Below, piece after piece: positions 34,271-43,055 of a stretch of DNA of 64,000 bases. Made by a program: the position numbers and the translations under genes. Origin of the DNA: Rugosimonospora acidiphila. GTDB taxonomy: Bacteria > Actinomycetota > Actinomycetes > Mycobacteriales > Micromonosporaceae. The notes beneath the pieces were generated by a model. It was not told where the DNA came from and did not search any database. It was given only the letters and a program-made list of their open reading frames with translations. Within the stretch, counting starts at the first letter, position 1; each line of letters begins with the position of its first letter. Location: assembly GCF_039543385.1 (NCBI RefSeq), contig NZ_BAABJQ010000008.1:248001-312000 (forward strand). Direction: 5' to 3'.

Positions 34271-35837
34271 CAACGATCCACCGAACCGCCAGGGCGTCAG
34301 CGAAGTCGTGGCAGCCCGGCCGGCGCCGCCACGAACACGCGGACGGGTGCGATGGTGCGCGGTCGGGCTGGCGGGACTGACCGGCATGGCCGGCGTAGCC
34401 GGGGTGACCGGAGCGCACGGCCTCATCTTGTCGTCCGCCGAGCGGCAGGTCCTCGCCGCCTACGGCGTGGACGGTGACTCGCCCGCCGGCCAGGGCGCCA
34501 CTGGCGGCGGCCAGCAAGCCGGGACGGGCCCCCTCGGCAACGAACAATCGGTGCCCTGCGCCGCCGACAGGCTGATCGAGGCGATCGTCCGCGCGAACGC
34601 TTCCGGTGGGGCGAATCTCAGACTCACCGAGCGTTGCACGTACACCCTGACCGCAGCGCAGGGCTCCGATGGCCTGCCGATCGTCACCCAGCCGATCACC
34701 ATCGATGGCCAGGGCGCCACGATCGTGCGCGCGGCCAACGCCGCGAACTTCCGCATCCTCAACGTCGGGGTCGGCGGAGATCTGACGCTGAAAGACCTCA
34801 CCGTCGCGGGCGGCTTCGCGCCAGACTCACCGGGCGGTGGCGGCATCCTGGTGCAGTCCGGCGGCCAGGCCACCCTCCGCAACGCCGCCGTTGTCGACAA
34901 CCGGAGCGCCACGGTCGGGGGCGGGATCGCCAACTACGGCATCACCACGATCCTTGGGCAGGACGGCGGCGCTGGCCAGGGATCAGGGAGCAGCGGCGCG
35001 CCCAACAAGGCATCCGGCAACGGCCCGACGCAGGCGTCGCCCGGCGGTCAGAGCGTCGGATCGACCGGGAACGCGGGTACGGGGCAGGCCGGCAGCAAGG
35101 TCGACCACAACAGCACCGCGAGCTCCGGCGGGGGGATTTACAACGAGGGCCGCCTGACCGGCGACAACGTCGAGGTGGACTACAACCACAGTGGCGGTGG
35201 GGGCGGAGGGCTCACCGACGTGGGAAACGCGGCACTGACGAGGGCCCGGGTCGACCACAACACGGCAGCGTCCGGCGACTTTGTCGGAGCGGCCGGCGGT
35301 GGTATCACCAGCTTCTCGGCCATCACGAAGGTTGAGGACAGCTCCGTCTCCGATAACACCGCCGGTGCGGACGGCGGCGGCATCGCCTGTGAGGCGAGCA
35401 CCATCTATCTGCGGGGCACCAAGGTCGACCACAATACGGCGACCGGCGACGGCGGCGGGATCGACGGCGAGGCGTCCGCTATCTTTCCGCCCGGGGTCTG
35501 CGCTGCCGTGATCGAGGACAGCGAGGTCAGCGGGAACACCGCGAGCGGCAGCGGCGGCGGGATCAACAACCGGATTTCGAGCCTGGTGTTACGGCGCAGC
35601 GACGTCAGCCTCAACAGGGCCGTCGGGACCGCCTCGCAGGCCGGTGGGATCTCCAACCAAGGCGGCGCCGTCACCCTCACGGCGACCCGGGTCACCGGAA
35701 ACTCCTCAACGGTTGCGCCTGGCGGAGTCGCCAGCAACAGGAGCCTGGTCACGTTGGACCAGAAGTCGGTCATCACCGCTAACCGTCCCACCAACTGTGC
35801 CGGCAGCACCGTCGCAGTCCCGAACTGCTTCGGCTGA
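34266..35837 (+). CDS. Secreted right-handed beta-helix protein (first of a tandem pair)
   Basis: 523 residues from ATG 34266. A long, Arg-rich N-region precedes a hydrophobic signal or anchor (W-C-A-V-G-L-A-G-L-T-G-M-A-G-V). The body is a parallel beta-helix of the polymorphic-membrane-protein type, with repeats such as G-G-G-I-x-N and S-x-V-S-x-N-T-A-x-x-x-G-G-G-I. A spacer rich in Gly/Ser/Gln occupies about residues 235-280. The beginning of the mature part, V-P-C-A-A-D-R-L-I-E-A-I, is shared with the second copy. No catalytic residues were recognised; it is probably a surface or adhesin-like structural protein. It has a TTA codon at about 35588, where the paralogue has CTG. Confidence 0.82.
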   Translation: MSNDPPNRQGVSEVVAARPAPPRTRGRVRWCAVGLAGLTGMAGVAGVTGAHGLILSSAERQVLAAYGVDGDSPAGQGATGGGQQAGTGPLGNEQSVPCAADRLIEAIVRANASGGANLRLTERCTYTLTAAQGSDGLPIVTQPITIDGQGATIVRAANAANFRILNVGVGGDLTLKDLTVAGGFAPDSPGGGGILVQSGGQATLRNAAVVDNRSATVGGGIANYGITTILGQDGGAGQGSGSSGAPNKASGNGPTQASPGGQSVGSTGNAGTGQAGSKVDHNSTASSGGGIYNEGRLTGDNVEVDYNHSGGGGGGLTDVGNAALTRARVDHNTAASGDFVGAAGGGITSFSAITKVEDSSVSDNTAGADGGGIACEASTIYLRGTKVDHNTATGDGGGIDGEASAIFPPGVCAAVIEDSEVSGNTASGSGGGINNRISSLVLRRSDVSLNRAVGTASQAGGISNQGGAVTLTATRVTGNSSTVAPGGVASNRSLVTLDQKSVITANRPTNCAGSTVAVPNCFG

Positions 35838-35974
35838 TCCCGCGAGGCGCGGGCAACCGCGTAGGCGTCCCCGAAGTAGTAGTCGGTGCACGACTTTCTC
35901 CCTCAAAGGTGCGTCTCATTCAGGTAGACGCGCTATGCGAATGATTCTGACGTTATGGTGGTTTTGATAGCTGC

Positions 35975-36053
35975 GTCCGTTTCACGGCTATCCGCGCCGC
36001 AACTTGGTGGTGCGCCCATGGTGCTTACCGAGAGGGTGAGGAACAGCGATGTC
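35975..36053 (+). repeat. Second copy of the duplicated leader
   Basis: This is the partner of the leader at 34191-34270. It is identical over 22 bases (35975-35996), followed by ACCGAGAGGGTGAGGAACAG and the gene start. The ribosome-binding site GAGGAA is clearer here than in the first copy. Confidence 0.85.
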
Positions 36054-37533
36054 CAACTATCCGCCGAAACACCGGGCTGTCAGCGAAGCTGAAGCAGCCC
36101 GGCCAGCACCGCCACGTAGACGCGAACGGGGGCGGTGGTACGCGGCCGGACTGGCCGGACTGGCCGGAGTGACCGGAGTAGCCACTCTCGCCGCGTTCAG
36201 TGGGGTAGCCGGAGCGGCCGACAATGACCAGTACGGCACGGCGCAGTCGGTGCCCTGCGACTCCGACAAGCTGATCACGGCGATCGGGCGCGCGAACGCT
36301 GCCGGCGGGGCTCAGCTCACGCTCGCCGCTCGCTGCACGTACACCCTCACCGCGACGCAGGGCACCGATGGTCTGCCGGTCATCACCCAACCGATCGCCA
36401 TCGACGGCCAGGGCGCCACGATCGTGCGCGCCGCCAACGCCGCCAACTTCCGCATCCTCAACGTCGCGGCCGGCGGAGACCTGACCTTGCAGAACCTCAC
36501 CATCACCGGCGGCTTCGCACCCAACTCCGATGGCGGTGGCGGCCTGCTCGTCCAGGCCGGGGGCCAGGCCACCCTCCGCAACACCACTGTCGCCCGCAAC
36601 CAGAGCACCGCGGTCGGCGGCGGGATCGCCAACTACGGCATCACCACGGTCCTCGGTCAAGCCGAGGGCTCCGGCGGGACCTCGGGGACCAACAGCAGCG
36701 CGCCCAACAACGCACCCGCCAACGGGCCGACGCAGGCGCCATCGAGCGGTCAGAGCGGTGGATCGACCACGGCCACGGGCACCGCGCAGGTCCTCGGCAA
36801 GGTTGACAGCAACAGCTCCCAGGCCGGCGGTGGCGGAATCTACAACGAGGGTCACCTGACCACCAGCAACGTCGAGGTGAGCTACAACCACAGCGGCGCC
36901 GAGGGCGGCGGGCTCAGCGACCTGGCGACCTCCGTACTCGCAAACACCCGAATCGAGAACAACACGGCCGGGGCCGGCGGCGGCGGGATCTCCACCATTC
37001 TGGGCGCCATCACGAAGCTCACGGACAGCTCCGTCTCCAACAACACGGCCGGTACCAGCGGTGGCGGCATCCTCTGCGTGTCGGGGGCCGCCGTTTACGT
37101 GCAACGCAGCAAGGTCGACCGCAACACGGCCGGCGGCACCGACGGCGGCGGCGGTATCTTGACCTTCACTCTCCCCCTCGGCGGCGGGCCAGCCTTCGCG
37201 GTCATCGAGGACAGCGAGGTCAACGAGAACACCGCCACCGGCGGCAACGGCGGCGGGATCGCCAACCGACTCTCCACCGTTGTGCTGCGGCGCAGTCACG
37301 TGAGCCTGAACAAGGCCATCGGTACGGCCTCGCAGGGTGGCGGGATCTCCAACACGTCCGGCAGGGTCACCCTCACGGCCACCCAGGTCACCGAGAACTC
37401 CGCGACGGTCACGGCCGGCGGGATCTTCACCAGCGACTCCCTGGTCATCGTGGATCAGACGTCGGTCATCGTCGCCAACCGTCCCAACAACTGCACGGGT
37501 AGCAGCTTCGCCGTCCCGAACTGCTTCGGCTGA
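36049..37533 (+). CDS. Secreted right-handed beta-helix protein (second of a tandem pair)
   Basis: 494 residues from ATG 36049, with GAGGAA upstream. It is clearly paralogous to the preceding gene over its full length: the same M-S-N-x-P-P opening, the same signal region, the phrase I-D-G-Q-G-A-T-I-V-R-A-A-N-A-A-N-F-R-I, the same Gly/Ser/Asn spacer and the same ending V-P-N-C-F-G. A shorter N-terminal linker and several small deletions distinguish it. The repeated S-S-V-S-N-N-T-A-G motifs indicate a beta-helix. A shared structural role at the cell surface is likely; no enzymatic site was seen. Confidence 0.84.
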   Translation: MSNYPPKHRAVSEAEAARPAPPRRRERGRWYAAGLAGLAGVTGVATLAAFSGVAGAADNDQYGTAQSVPCDSDKLITAIGRANAAGGAQLTLAARCTYTLTATQGTDGLPVITQPIAIDGQGATIVRAANAANFRILNVAAGGDLTLQNLTITGGFAPNSDGGGGLLVQAGGQATLRNTTVARNQSTAVGGGIANYGITTVLGQAEGSGGTSGTNSSAPNNAPANGPTQAPSSGQSGGSTTATGTAQVLGKVDSNSSQAGGGGIYNEGHLTTSNVEVSYNHSGAEGGGLSDLATSVLANTRIENNTAGAGGGGISTILGAITKLTDSSVSNNTAGTSGGGILCVSGAAVYVQRSKVDRNTAGGTDGGGGILTFTLPLGGGPAFAVIEDSEVNENTATGGNGGGIANRLSTVVLRRSHVSLNKAIGTASQGGGISNTSGRVTLTATQVTENSATVTAGGIFTSDSLVIVDQTSVIVANRPNNCTGSSFAVPNCFG

Positions 37534-37771
37534 TCCCGCAGTCGCTCAAGCAACCGGTCCGCAACGTCTGAGAGCAATCGCATCCGGCCCCGCCGAGTCT
37601 GATCATCCGGATCGGACCCCTGCGCGGGGCCGAATGCCGTCGCGCGATCGGTGCTGGTTCGGCCGGACCCTGGCTCCGCGGACTCGGGCGCTCGTCTGAC
37701 CGGCCGCTCCGCTCGCTGGTGGGACGGTTGGGTCCACGAGGTGCGCCCGCGATGGCGGAGCTGTTGCTGGG

Positions 37772-39010
37772 TCAGGTCGGGTTCTGCAGCCGGGCGACCT
37801 GTTGATTGAGGTAGCGCTGCTGCTGGGTGTTGGTGGCGCACCGGGCGGCGGTCTGGTACGCGGCCAGGGCGGCCGCCTGGTCGCCGCTCTGCTCAAGGAG
37901 GTGGGCACGTACGGCGTGGAAACGGCGACTCGTCGTCATCCGGCTGTCGGTCTCCAGCCCTTGGAGCAGGGTCAGGCCGGCACGTGGTCCGGCGACCATG
38001 CTGACCGCGACGGCGTGGTTGAGGGCGACGACCGGGTTGTCGTCCAGCCGGAGCAGTACGCCGTAGAGAGCGGCGATCTGCGCCCAGTCCGTCGCCTGGG
38101 CGCTACCGGCTTCGTCGTGGAGCGCGGCGATCGCCGCCTGAAGCTGGTACGGCCCGGTTGGGCCCAGCGGCAGCGCGGCCGTGACCAGGGCGACGCCCTC
38201 CTCGATAGCGGTCCGGTCCCACAGACCGCGGTCCTGTTCGGCCATCGGGATCAGTGAACCGTCGGCACGGGTGCGGGCCCGGTGCCGGGCATGGACGAGG
38301 AGCATCAGCGCCAGCAGCCCGTCCACCTCGCTGTCGCCGGGCAGAAGTGCGTGCAGGGTTCGGGTGAGGCGAATCGCCTCCTCGGCCAGGTCCACCCGGA
38401 GCAGCTGGGTGCCGACGGTGCTGGCGTATCCCTCGTTGAAGATCAGGTACAGGACCCGCAGCACCGCATCGAGGCGACCGGCGTCACCGGCTGGCAGGGC
38501 GAACGGCACCCCGCTGTTCTTGATCGACTGTTTGGCGCGGGTAATCCGGCGCGTGATGGTCTGCTCGGAGGTCAACAGGGCACGGGCGATCTCGGTGACG
38601 CTCAAGCCCCCGACCGCTCGCAGTGTCAAGGCGATCGCGGACGCCATCGACAGCGAGGGGTGGCAGCACATCAACAGCAGGACCAGCGTGTCGTCCCCAT
38701 CCGCCGGGCGGTCCTGGTCGGCTCCGGGCTGCTCGATCTCGGTGAGCGCCCATTGGGCGACAATCTCCTCGCGTCGGCGGCGGGCCTGCTCGGCGCGTAG
38801 TAGGTCGGTCAACCGCCGCGCGGCGACGGTGACGAGCCACGCCCTGGGGTCGTGCGGTAGCCCGTCCCGGGGCCATTGCGTCGCCGCCGCCAGCAGCGCT
38901 TCCTGGGTGGCGTCCTCGGCCAGGTCGAAATGCCCGTAGCGGCGCACCACCGCGCCGAGGACCTGCGGCGTCAGGCGACGCAGCAGGTCCTCGACCTCGA
39001 GACTGGCCAT
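37772..39010 (-). CDS. ECF RNA polymerase sigma factor with C-terminal TPR-like domain (ECF42 type)
   Basis: 412 residues from the ATG at 39010. Region 2 reads F-D-L-A-E-D-A-T-Q-E-A-L-L-A-A. Region 4 reads L-S-V-T-E-I-A-R-A-L-L-T-S-E-Q-T-I-T-R-R-I. The distinguishing ECF42 segment is Y-L-I-F-N-E-G-Y, followed by a long helical tetratricopeptide-like tail (Q-L-Q-A-A-I-A-A-L-H-D-E-A). These sigma factors have no classical anti-sigma factor and are encoded beside DGPF-domain proteins, exactly as here. The gap to the DGPF gene is 20 bases on the same strand. The signal it answers to is unknown. Confidence 0.93.
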   Translation of the reverse strand: MASLEVEDLLRRLTPQVLGAVVRRYGHFDLAEDATQEALLAAATQWPRDGLPHDPRAWLVTVAARRLTDLLRAEQARRRREEIVAQWALTEIEQPGADQDRPADGDDTLVLLLMCCHPSLSMASAIALTLRAVGGLSVTEIARALLTSEQTITRRITRAKQSIKNSGVPFALPAGDAGRLDAVLRVLYLIFNEGYASTVGTQLLRVDLAEEAIRLTRTLHALLPGDSEVDGLLALMLLVHARHRARTRADGSLIPMAEQDRGLWDRTAIEEGVALVTAALPLGPTGPYQLQAAIAALHDEAGSAQATDWAQIAALYGVLLRLDDNPVVALNHAVAVSMVAGPRAGLTLLQGLETDSRMTTSRRFHAVRAHLLEQSGDQAAALAAYQTAARCATNTQQQRYLNQQVARLQNPT

Positions 39011-39030
39011 CGCGGCCCGCCTGCCTCAGC

Positions 39031-39447
39031 TCAGCCTTCGAAGTCGGGCTGGTGCTCGTCGATCGGACGGACATCCGCGTACGCTCGTGCCCGCAGGTGA
39101 TCGGGGCCGGGGCAGTTGGCCAGCCGGGACGCGATCTCGGTCGCCCGGTCAAAGCTCGCGCACTCGACCACCCAGTACCCGGCGAGCACCTCCTCGGACT
39201 CGGCGTAGGGACCGTCGGTCACCACCGGGACGCCCTCTTGAAGCCGAACCCGCCTGGAGTGCACGGGGGTACTCAGGCCCCTGGTCTCCACCAACTCGCC
39301 CGAGTCGAGCAGCTCCTTGTTGAACGCGTCCATGAACGCACCCAGTGCGGCGTAGTCCTCCTGCGTCCACACCGGCTGGCTCGACCCCTGTCCGGTCATC
39401 GCCTGGTAGTCCTGCTGCGATGCGAAGGTCAAGATCATGTACTTCAC
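39031..39447 (-). CDS. DGPF/YCII-domain protein, partner of the ECF sigma factor
   Basis: 138 residues from a GTG at 39447. It gives the family-typical start K-Y-M-I-L-T-F with AAAGGA six bases ahead; an ATG two codons earlier overlaps the ribosome-binding site. The signature V-V-T-D-G-P-Y-A-E-S-E-E-V-L-A-G-Y lies at about residues 69-85. Dimeric alpha/beta-barrel proteins of this family are targets or partners of ECF42 sigma factors. It is the first gene of the pair, with the sigma factor following. Confidence 0.9.
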   Translation of the reverse strand: MKYMILTFASQQDYQAMTGQGSSQPVWTQEDYAALGAFMDAFNKELLDSGELVETRGLSTPVHSRRVRLQEGVPVVTDGPYAESEEVLAGYWVVECASFDRATEIASRLANCPGPDHLRARAYADVRPIDEHQPDFEG

Positions 39448-39987
39448 GGCCATTCCTTTCTCGCAGACGCCCCAGCGGCATCCTTCACCCGAGACGTCGA
39501 GGCCGCGCCGCCCGAACGGACACGGTACCGCCGCATCGCGTCCCAGTGATCAGTTACGCGATCAGCCGCACCGCGCGCCCACCGTGCTTCGCCGCCCCAG
39601 CGAAACCGTTGAGATCCAATTCTTCCGGTTCGTTCGCATATATTGTCATGGCCCTGGCCGCAGGCCGGCGACATCCGGCCCTACGAGTTCGTCACTCCCT
39701 GGGCGGATGTCGATACGCAGGTGGCGGCGTCGAGCAGTGCTCCGGCCGCGGCTCTGGGGGAGTGCGGGCAGCGCCGTGGTCAACCCGGCCAGTCAGATCG
39801 GCTCGGTGCTCGGTGCTCGGTGCTCGGTGCTCGGTGCTCGGTGCTCGGTGCTCGGCGTGAGGCTGCTCCTCATCTTCGTCGCCCTGCACGCCTCCGACCC
39901 GCACCCGCACGCATGGTTGAGTGGGGCTAGACCCACCCGACCGTGGGCTCAGGCAGATACCGTCCCGGTTCCACGCTTCGTAGCGTC
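39448..39987. other. Gene-poor stretch with a 7-bp tandem repeat
   Basis: 540 bases between the DGPF gene and the next plus-strand gene. Apart from the tandem repeat at 39801-39855 I see no gene with a ribosome-binding site and normal codon use. Promoters for both divergent genes must lie here. Confidence 0.5.
39801..39855. repeat. Heptanucleotide tandem repeat (GCTCGGT), about eight copies
   Basis: Seven exact copies of GCTCGGT run from 39801 to 39849, and an eighth, GCTCGGC, partly continues it. The 7-bp period is not a multiple of three, so copy-number change would shift any reading frame. It lies about 130 bp before the next gene. Confidence 0.95.
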
Positions 39988-40500
39988 ATGGGCATGGGAA
40001 TCACGACGTACGCCGGGACCGGAACCGACACGCTCGCCAAGACCGATGCGGCGCTGCTCCACGGGGTGGCGGACCTACTCGCCCCGGTCGCCGAGCCGGA
40101 CAGCGTGACGCGCGACCTGATGCGCATCGACCGGCGCTTCGGCACCGTCGTGCGCGAAGGGCCGTGGATCGTTTCCCGCAGGATCGAGGTCCGTCTCACC
40201 GCGGGTAATGTGCGGCTGGACTTCACCGAGGCGGTCATCGACGTCGACACGGTGCACCTGGACGTCGATCTGGGCCTGGGCAGCGAGTTGACGTTGGTGG
40301 TCCAGCCGGGCATCAAGGTCGTCGCCGAGGACCTCGACGCGCGGTTGGGCGACTTCGACGTGCGGGCACAGTCCGACGGCGCCACGCCGACGTTCCTGCG
40401 GGTGGAGGTCTCCGGCCGGCTGCACGGTGGCGGGGACCTCGTGGTCCGGCGCCCGAGGCGGAACTTCGACCAGTGGATGCGCCCCAACCGCGCCTCCTGA
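39988..40500 (+). CDS. Hypothetical cytosolic protein
   Basis: 170 residues from ATG 39988 (or ATG 39994). No signal peptide or membrane segment. The beta-rich middle, with alternating phrases V-R-L-D-F-T-E-A-V-I-D and L-D-V-D-L-G-L-G-S-E-L-T-L-V-V-Q-P, resembles the C-terminal beta domain of LiaF-like or DUF1707-associated proteins. The usual DUF1707 helix and membrane anchor are missing. Codon use is normal for the window. The function is not known. Confidence 0.75.
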   Translation: MGMGITTYAGTGTDTLAKTDAALLHGVADLLAPVAEPDSVTRDLMRIDRRFGTVVREGPWIVSRRIEVRLTAGNVRLDFTEAVIDVDTVHLDVDLGLGSELTLVVQPGIKVVAEDLDARLGDFDVRAQSDGATPTFLRVEVSGRLHGGGDLVVRRPRRNFDQWMRPNRAS

Positions 40501-40651
40501 GCACCACCCGAACCGGCTCCGTCAACGGGGTTGAGCACATCACAAAGTAGCCACTGTCGAGATGGTAAGGGATCCAAGGGACTCGCGTGCGTCCTATGAG
40601 GACGCTCAAGGAAAACGAACACCTTCTATGCAACGGAGGCCGAAACTCGCA

Positions 40652-41074
40652 ATGTCGATCTTCAAGCGCAGCGCGACCTGCCTGGCCGTCATGGTGAGCG
40701 CGGTAGCCGCCACCACGGCGGTGACGGCAAGCCCCTCATCCGCCGCATCCGACCTTGACGCCTGGGCTCTCTGCAAGATGGGCATCATCCTCTGCGGCGA
40801 CGCGCACTTCGTGTCCGACGCCGGCAGCGGTAACGAACGGCTGGAGATCTCGGACGATGCGACCGACGGCTATGGCGTGGCGGTGGAGAACTACCGCTAC
40901 GACCTCGCCGACATCGGTCCCTACTTCGGGTGGAATCGCAACGGGGCCGGCACCATCGTCAATTACACGCTGCACATCACCGAGGGCGCCCGGTTCGAAA
41001 TGCGAATCTGCCCGGAGCAGAACGGGGCCGTCCTCTATCAGTACTGCAGTGCCTGGGAAAACGGCTACGCCTGA
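40652..41074 (+). CDS. Small secreted protein of unknown function
   Basis: 140 residues from ATG 40652 (GGAGG at 40635-40639 is 12 bases away; ATG 40628 is an alternative). A clear Sec signal (K-R-S-A-T-C-L-A-V-M-V-S-A-V-A) ends near S-S-A-A-S. The mature part is about 105 residues with four cysteines (L-C-K-M-G-I-I-L-C, I-C-P, Y-C-S) and is acidic and aromatic. This suggests a small disulphide-bonded beta protein. A strong terminator follows. No family was recognised. Confidence 0.75.
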   Translation: MSIFKRSATCLAVMVSAVAATTAVTASPSSAASDLDAWALCKMGIILCGDAHFVSDAGSGNERLEISDDATDGYGVAVENYRYDLADIGPYFGWNRNGAGTIVNYTLHITEGARFEMRICPEQNGAVLYQYCSAWENGYA

Positions 41075-41086
41075 CGGGCCCGCCGG

Positions 41087-41129
41087 TGGCCCAACGGCAT
41101 CGGTTGGATCTGCCGATGCCGTTGGGCCA
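41087..41129 (+). terminator. Strong terminator after the small secreted protein gene
   Basis: Perfect 17-bp arms TGGCCCAACGGCATCGG (41087-41103) and its complement (41113-41129) enclose a 9-base loop. It starts 13 bases after the stop codon. Confidence 0.9.
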
Positions 41130-41183
41130 CACGCGCGTAGCGGCACGCTGCGCAGCTTCGGTGACGTCGGTTTCTTGGAACGC

Positions 41184-41219
41184 GCCGGCTCCTCCTTGTT
41201 CGGGGAAGGAGGAGCCGGC
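41184..41219 (-). terminator. Terminator after the LysR-type gene
   Basis: Perfect 14-bp arms GCCGGCTCCTCCTT (41184-41197) and AAGGAGGAGCCGGC (41206-41219) enclose an 8-base loop. It lies just beyond the 3' end of the minus-strand gene at 41238. Confidence 0.85.
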
Positions 41220-41237
41220 ACGCGACCGATTGCGCGC

Positions 41238-41504
41238 TCAGATCGGGCAGGTCGCAGCCAGCGCGTCGAGGTCGTCCAGTACGGCCTTCGCGCCGACGGC
41301 GAACTCGTGACCGGCCGGGGTGCGCGACACGCCCCGCGAGGTACGCACCAGCAGCACCACGCCGAGCGACCGCTCGAGCTGTTGGAGGTGGATGGAGACC
41401 GCTTGCTGCGTGAGGTTCACACGTGCGGCGGCCCGGGTGATGCTCAGTTCTTCGGCTACCGCCAGGAACGACCGCAGATGCCGAGACTCTGAGTCGATCA
41501 TCAA
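41238..41504 (-). CDS. Stand-alone LysR-type DNA-binding domain (88 residues)
   Basis: The whole protein is the N-terminal winged helix of a LysR regulator: L-R-S-F-L-A-V-A-E-E-L-S-I-T-R-A-A-A-R-V-N then L-T-Q-Q-A-V-S-I-H-L-Q-Q-L-E and G-V-S-R-T-P-A-G. It ends at A-A-T-C-P-I with no effector-binding domain (a full LysR protein is about 300 residues). The downstream bases hold a terminator, not the remains of the missing half. It is therefore either a neatly truncated gene or a genuine single-domain regulator. Confidence 0.85.
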   Translation of the reverse strand: MMIDSESRHLRSFLAVAEELSITRAAARVNLTQQAVSIHLQQLERSLGVVLLVRTSRGVSRTPAGHEFAVGAKAVLDDLDALAATCPI

Positions 41505-41596
41505 ATCAACCTACCGTGATGGACCCGAGGCGTGTCCACGTGGCTAGGGTTCCATGCGCGCACCTACACCTGCTCGGACGGCCCTATCCTGTGGTG

Positions 41597-42286
41597 ATGA
41601 CACCCCCTTGGGAGGACCCGCGGCGGCCGGGCCCACGATCGCTGTTTCCGCTGGACATGGAGGCGGAGGCGCCTAGCGACGTGGTGGACCTGCTGTTGCG
41701 GCTGGGGCAGGCATGTAACGATGCCGGTCTGGCGTTGCTCGATGCTCAGGCGCAGTTGGCGCACACGGTTGAGCCGGTTTGGCGGTCGTCCGGGGATCTG
41801 GACCGGGGTGACATGCTGGCCTGGGTGACCTGGGAGCGGTATGCGGCGTGTCGTGACCATGTGGAACGGCTGACCGTGGTCTACTCGCGGGCCGCGGCCA
41901 TGTATGCGGTGTGTGCGGTCGAATCGGCCAGCCGGGTCGCTGGTGGGCTGGCTCCGCGGGTTCCGCAGCCGTTGCCGGTGTTGGCGTCCGACGTGCTGGG
42001 TCTCGCGCAGATCCAGGTGCCGCTGCTGCAGGTACCCGAGGACGCGGTGGCCGGTCGATGGCGTGGCCACGTCCCGAAGGAAAATGCGGGACTGGTCGAG
42101 GATCATGAGGTGTTGTTGGCCGCGATGGCGGCTGTGAAGAGTCCCGTGGCCGTGTTCGATGAGCCGGACAAGGTCGTTGAGCGGCAGACCGCGTACCTGC
42201 TGGAGGCGGAGTTTCCGTCTGCCCTGCACTCGTACGCCAGCGGATGCGTGTTCGCGATGGCGCTCATGTGCGTGCCTGGCGACTAA
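41597..42286 (+). CDS. Hypothetical protein
   Basis: 229 residues from ATG 41597. It is helical and acidic, with no signal peptide or membrane segment. The recurring features are L-L-L-R-L-G-Q-A-C-N-D-A-G-L, D-M-L-A-W-V-T-W-E-R-Y-A and a C-terminal A-L-M-C-V-P-G-D. Codon use contains more T and G at third positions than its neighbours, which could mean a different origin. No family was recognised. It stands between the LysR-domain gene and a TetR gene that reads toward it. Confidence 0.65.
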   Translation: MTPPWEDPRRPGPRSLFPLDMEAEAPSDVVDLLLRLGQACNDAGLALLDAQAQLAHTVEPVWRSSGDLDRGDMLAWVTWERYAACRDHVERLTVVYSRAAAMYAVCAVESASRVAGGLAPRVPQPLPVLASDVLGLAQIQVPLLQVPEDAVAGRWRGHVPKENAGLVEDHEVLLAAMAAVKSPVAVFDEPDKVVERQTAYLLEAEFPSALHSYASGCVFAMALMCVPGD

Positions 42287-42302
42287 CCCTTCGGGGCATT
42301 AC

Positions 42303-42956
42303 CTACCGGGTGGATTCGGCACGGGCAGCGGCCGGGGCGGCTTCAGGCCGTCGGTCATCGTCCGGCCGCCCCGGCGAGGCGCGGTCGGCGAGGGCCCCGG
42401 TCAGCCCGGTCGCCGCCAGTCGCCGATACACCCGGGCCAGCCCGGCCGGTCCAGATTCGAAGTCATGGTTGATCCACCAGGTCAGGACTCCGAGCGTGGC
42501 GCTGGTGTGGAACTCTACGACGATGTCGAGAGGCAGTTCGTCGTCGGTGGCGGCCAGGTGGCGGCGCATCCGTTCGCGAAGCAGTTCGCCGACGAGTTGG
42601 TGGAGGTGACGGTACACCAGGTTGCCGCCCTGCCGGCCGCACAGCACCCGGTACACGTCGCGGTGCTGGTGCGCGTGGGCGAAGAGGGCGGCGGCCGGAC
42701 CGGCGACGTCGATCTGGCCGCCCGGCGTCATCGAGTCGAACTCGCGGCGCAGGTCCTCGCCCAGGTTCTCGAAGCAGGAGACGAGGAGCGCCTCCTTGTC
42801 GCGGAAGTGGGCGTAGAACGTCGACCGGCCGACGTCGGCGCGGTCGAGGACGTCCTGCACGGTGATGCGTTCGTAGCCCTTGTCGAGGACCAGTGACACC
42901 AGAGCCTCGCGCAGGATTCGGCGGGTGCGACGTACCCGCCGGTCGGACTCTGCCAT
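42303..42956 (-). CDS. TetR-family repressor
   Basis: 217 residues from the ATG at 42956 (GGGAGG five bases upstream). The helix-turn-helix is I-T-V-Q-D-V-L-D-R-A-D-V-G-R-S-T-F-Y-A-H-F-R-D-K. The C-terminal region, with F-H-T-S-A-T-L-G-V-L-T-W-W-I-N-H, matches the TetR_C-type ligand domain common in Bacilli and actinobacteria. It is divergent from a membrane-protein gene, and the nested palindrome at 43056-43092 lies in the gap, so that gene is the probable target. It ends 16 bases from the converging hypothetical gene. Confidence 0.92.
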   Translation of the reverse strand: MAESDRRVRRTRRILREALVSLVLDKGYERITVQDVLDRADVGRSTFYAHFRDKEALLVSCFENLGEDLRREFDSMTPGGQIDVAGPAAALFAHAHQHRDVYRVLCGRQGGNLVYRHLHQLVGELLRERMRRHLAATDDELPLDIVVEFHTSATLGVLTWWINHDFESGPAGLARVYRRLAATGLTGALADRASPGRPDDDRRPEAAPAAARAESTR

Positions 42957-43055
42957 CGCGACCTCCCGGTTGGCGAACAGTCGTCCGCGGACTGTGCGGT
43001 AGCGGACGCGCGGCCGCCTTTGGTTGTTGACGGGCACCTGCCCCGCCACACCATA

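Noticed and set aside
39801..39855. CRISPR-like array
   Set aside because: A simple 7-bp tandem repeat with no spacers and no cas genes.
39692..39910. Repeating peptide frames over the heptamer repeat
   Set aside because: The repeated peptide is only the translation of the 7-bp unit; no start signal.
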